Assembly (NCBI GenBank): GCA_002309695.1
Contig: DBXV01000013.1
Location: 1 to 17,896, forward strand
Direction of reading: 5' to 3'
DNA length: 17,896 nt
Source of the DNA: Myxococcales bacterium UBA1203
GTDB taxonomy: Bacteria; Myxococcota; Myxococcia; Myxococcales; UBA5297
The notes beneath the pieces were generated by a model, which had not been told where the DNA came from, did no database searches, and was given only the letters and a program-made list of their open reading frames with translations. Of the stretch, positions 15,510 to 17,896 are shown piece by piece. Position numbers and translations under genes: made by a program. The stretch's first letter is position 1. Each line of letters starts with the position of its first letter.

Positions 15510-15573
15510 GACGGGGACGGACACTGCCGCCGCCTGACTCAGGCTCTGAAAGAAGACCTTGGCCTCTCCATTT

Positions 15574-16638
15574 TCAGGAGGCGGCCAGAAGTTCCTCGGC
15601 CTGCGCGAAGACGGCATCGACGCTCATCTCTTTCAGACAGGCGTGTGTTCCCAGAGGGCAGGCGCGTCCGCCGTAGTTGGAGCACGGGCTGCACGGGAGA
15701 CCCAGCGTCAGGAATCGGGCTTTGGGCCCTCGCGGTGCCCAGCGGACGGGGCTGGTGGGGCCGAAGAGTGCCAGCGTGGGGCGTCCCAGCGCGGCCGCGA
15801 TGTGCGCGGGGCCCGAGTCGCCGGAAATGACCAGGCTGCATCTGGAAATGGCGCCGGCCAGCCCGGCAACCGACAGATTTGAGGTGTCGCGGCACGATTC
15901 CGGAGACGCCAGCTGAGCGCGCACGGTCTCGAAGGCGGGCCTGTCGGCGGGGCTTCCAATCAGCAGAAGTCCGCAGCCATGTTCTTCGAGCCTGCGGGCC
16001 AGCTGAGCGAACCGGTCGGCGGGCCAGCATTTGGTGGCCCAGCGGGTGCCCGTCGCCAGTCCGACCAGAGGCCTGTCCGCAGGCTTTGCGATGCCGGCGT
16101 CATCCGTTTCCGTGAGCATGGCGTCCGTCAGGTGGAGCTCGGGCATCAGCGCGTCCATCTCGCTCTGAGAAAGTTGGATGCCGAGGGGCGCAAGCGCCTC
16201 GGCGAAGAGGGCCGCCGCGTGGCCGCGCACGAGCGGCTTTTCCTGACCGAAGAGCGACTGAATCGCCTCGGCCGCGGTGCGCTTGCGAAAGACCAGCGTC
16301 CGGCGCGCCGTCTGCCGCAGAAAAGCCGTCTTGGGCTTGTTCTGCAGGTCGATGGCCAGGCCGTAGCCGCTGCTGTCCAGCATGCGCCGGATGTTCAGAA
16401 GCCCGGAAAGCCCCTTGTGGGCGCCCCGCTTGTCGTAAGCGATGACGTTCCGCACAAAGGGAAGCCCCGCGACGAGCGGCGCGTAGGGCGCCTCCACCAG
16501 CCAGTCGATGGCGGCATTGGGAAAGCGCTTCGCGGCGAGGCGTGCCGCGGGTGTGGCCAGCAGCACATCTCCCAGCGCGGACAGGCGGATGAAGAGGATG
16601 CGCCCGGGTTCTTCCTGCATGGCGCCGCCGTCGCTCAT
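15574..16638 (-). CDS. Family 9 glycosyltransferase, LPS heptosyltransferase type
   Basis: 354 residues with the GT-B layout of WaaC/WaaF-like enzymes. The N-terminal half starts RILFIRLSALGDVLLATP (13-30), and the C-terminal donor-binding half has VGLATGTRWATKCWP (192-206) and ISGDSGPAHIAAALGRPT (271-288). A C-terminal cysteine set, Cys316-x2-Cys319-x7-Cys327-x6-Cys334, is a common feature of this family. Members transfer L-glycero-D-manno-heptose from ADP-heptose to Kdo or heptose of the LPS inner core on the cytoplasmic face. The ATG overlaps the stop of the Kdo transferase by ATGA, so the two are translated together and build neighbouring core sugars. Which heptose it adds, or whether it uses another sugar, cannot be read from the sequence. 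Confidence 0.92.
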   Translation of the reverse strand: MSDGGAMQEEPGRILFIRLSALGDVLLATPAARLAAKRFPNAAIDWLVEAPYAPLVAGLPFVRNVIAYDKRGAHKGLSGLLNIRRMLDSSGYGLAIDLQNKPKTAFLRQTARRTLVFRKRTAAEAIQSLFGQEKPLVRGHAAALFAEALAPLGIQLSQSEMDALMPELHLTDAMLTETDDAGIAKPADRPLVGLATGTRWATKCWPADRFAQLARRLEEHGCGLLLIGSPADRPAFETVRAQLASPESCRDTSNLSVAGLAGAISRCSLVISGDSGPAHIAAALGRPTLALFGPTSPVRWAPRGPKARFLTLGLPCSPCSNYGGRACPLGTHACLKEMSVDAVFAQAEELLAAS

Positions 16639-17896
16639 GGCCTCTCCTGCGTGTGAAAATCGGCGCTCAGGGGAAGACCATTCCTCTGGGCGGCAGGCAG
16701 CAGCGTGCAGGCGTCGTGGATTGTCCCCTCACCGGCCAGCGCGCGCATCATCTCGGCCACGTTGCGCTCGCTGGCGCCGCGAATCGAAGAGACCGTCTTC
16801 AGCGCCAGTTCTCCCAGCGCGTGAAGCTCGTCCTCGCGGGACAGAAGTTCGTCCACGACGCTGAACAGGTGCTCGGGGTCCTGAACCTGAATGCCCCCGC
16901 GGCCAACCAGCAGGCGGACGCTGTCTTTGAAGTTGTCCATGTTGGGCCCGAAGAACACGGGTTTGCCCTGAGCGGCGGGCTCCAGAATGTTCTGGCCGCC
17001 CCGCTTACAGAACGAGCCGCCCACGAAGACGATGCTGGCGATGCTGTAAGCGCGGGTCAGCTCGCCGATGGTGTCGATGACGGCGACGCGGGTCTCGCGT
17101 TTGGAATCGGGATTGAGCGGAGCGCTGCGGAGGCGCGGTTTGAAGCCGGCACTTTCGGCGGCGGCGGCGATGCGTGCGGCGCGGTCGATGTAGCGGGGCG
17201 CGATGGCCAGCCTGAGGTCCGGATGGTGCTCCAGCAGCCTCTGATAGACGCCGATGATGAGCGGCTCCTCGCCCTCGTGGGTGGAACCGGCGATGAGGAC
17301 GGGGGCGCTTTCCGGAAAGTCCAGGGCCTGCCGCATCGCGGATTTTCCGGCGGGGTCAGTTTCCAGAGGCGCCAGCGCGTCGAACTTGGTGTTGCCCGTG
17401 ACCACGACGCGCTCTTTGGGCGCGCCCAGCAGCAGCGCCCGCTCCGCCTCCTCCGGCTCACGCATGAGGAAAACGTCGATGTTTTTCAGCGGGTGTCCGG
17501 TGAGGGCGAAGAGCCGTCGGTAGCCGTTCAGGTGCTTGGGCGAGAAGCGGCCGTTGGTGATGACCACCTTGGCGCCCACGCCTTTGGCGGCCCGAATCAG
17601 GTTGGGCCAGATCTCTGTGTATTCAAGGACCAGCAGGTCGGGCCGGACGCGCTCCATGGCGCGGCGCGTGGCGAAGGGCGTGTCCCAGGGAACGAAGATG
17701 AACTCGTCGATGACGTCCTTCATGCGGGTGCGGGCCATCTGCGCGCCGGAATCGGTCAGCGCCGACACCACCAGGCAGCACTGAGGAAAGCGCTGCTTCA
17801 GGAGCTTCATCATCGGAGAGAGCGAGAGCAGGTCGCCGGCAGAGGCACCGTGGAGCCAGATGCGGGGCGTTCCCTGCGGCAGGTGGCGCCCGCCTC
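16635..17896 (-). CDS. waaA: 3-deoxy-D-manno-octulosonic acid (Kdo) transferase, 5' end beyond right edge
   Basis: 419 codons are visible. An internal ATG at 17813 could be mistaken for the start, but the frame continues to the window edge and encodes the conserved RIWLHGASAGDLLSLSP, so the gene is partial and about 25-50 N-terminal residues are probably missing. The rest is a GT30 enzyme: LVLEYTEIWPNL, VITNGRFS, TGNTKFDAL, IAGSTHEGEE, and VFVGGSFCKRGGQNILEPA followed by GPNMDNFKD. WaaA transfers Kdo from CMP-Kdo to lipid IVA at the cytoplasmic face of the inner membrane. In the family motif S-x-G-E, the Glu taken to be the catalytic base is Asp here (codon 17832-17834). The stop overlaps the next glycosyltransferase gene by ATGA. 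The family is certain. Confidence 0.94.
   Translation of the reverse strand, partial: GGRHLPQGTPRIWLHGASAGDLLSLSPMMKLLKQRFPQCCLVVSALTDSGAQMARTRMKDVIDEFIFVPWDTPFATRRAMERVRPDLLVLEYTEIWPNLIRAAKGVGAKVVITNGRFSPKHLNGYRRLFALTGHPLKNIDVFLMREPEEAERALLLGAPKERVVVTGNTKFDALAPLETDPAGKSAMRQALDFPESAPVLIAGSTHEGEEPLIIGVYQRLLEHHPDLRLAIAPRYIDRAARIAAAAESAGFKPRLRSAPLNPDSKRETRVAVIDTIGELTRAYSIASIVFVGGSFCKRGGQNILEPAAQGKPVFFGPNMDNFKDSVRLLVGRGGIQVQDPEHLFSVVDELLSREDELHALGELALKTVSSIRGASERNVAEMMRALAGEGTIHDACTLLPAAQRNGLPLSADFHTQERP

Noticed and set aside
16635..17813. Kdo transferase starting at the internal MMKLL methionines
   Set aside because: The frame continues upstream to the window edge and encodes the conserved IWLHGASAGD segment, so those methionines are internal.
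1..17896. Defence system, prophage, integron, insertion sequence, CRISPR array or RNA gene
   Set aside because: I looked for transposase, integrase, nuclease and phage motifs, regular short repeats and tRNA-like cloverleafs on both strands, and saw none. Codon use looks even along the window.

Overview
The window is GC-rich. All fifteen genes I can support lie on the minus strand, so transcription runs from the right edge to the left. Lipopolysaccharide genes (a Kdo transferase and a family 9 glycosyltransferase) and two predicted outer-membrane beta-barrel proteins show a Gram-negative envelope. The style of the tandem barrel proteins, the strong C/G third-position bias and the mix of families resemble Myxococcota/Bradymonadota (former deltaproteobacteria). 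That taxonomic guess is inference only. I see no tRNA, rRNA, CRISPR array, insertion sequence, integrase or phage gene.

In transcription order from the right edge: (1) a Kdo transferase (waaA, 5' end outside the window) overlaps a family 9 heptosyltransferase-type gene by ATGA. (2) Next come glutamate racemase (murI), a class C beta-lactamase-fold serine hydrolase with no signal peptide, and phosphatidylglycerophosphatase A with a disordered N-terminal tail. (3) A MoxR AAA+ ATPase and a DUF58 membrane protein overlap by GTGA. (4) Two consecutive outer-membrane beta-barrel proteins are followed by a DUF523 protein with extra cysteines. (5) After a leader of about 207 bases comes a divergent FAD-dependent, CrtI-like oxidoreductase, closed by a strong intrinsic terminator.

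(6) A compact polysaccharide operon follows: a GDP-4-keto-6-deoxy-D-mannose reductase (rmd-like), a 152-residue protein I do not recognise, and an 840-residue protein made of two fused GT4 glycosyltransferase domains. This operon is closed by a second intrinsic terminator. (7) The left edge holds most of a large membrane phosphoethanolamine-transferase/sulfatase-fold enzyme whose C-terminus lies outside the window. It has no stop inside the window, so it is easy to miss.

The common theme is envelope construction: LPS inner core, peptidoglycan precursor, phospholipid headgroup, barrel proteins, a probable D-rhamnose or mannose polysaccharide, and headgroup decoration. I see no clear candidate for a new defence or mobile system. 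The points most worth a second look are the extra extracytoplasmic domain in the left-edge transferase, Glu-to-Asp at the expected catalytic position of the Kdo transferase, the altered dinucleotide-binding motif of the FAD protein, the five-cysteine cluster in the DUF523 protein, and the unknown gene inside the polysaccharide operon.
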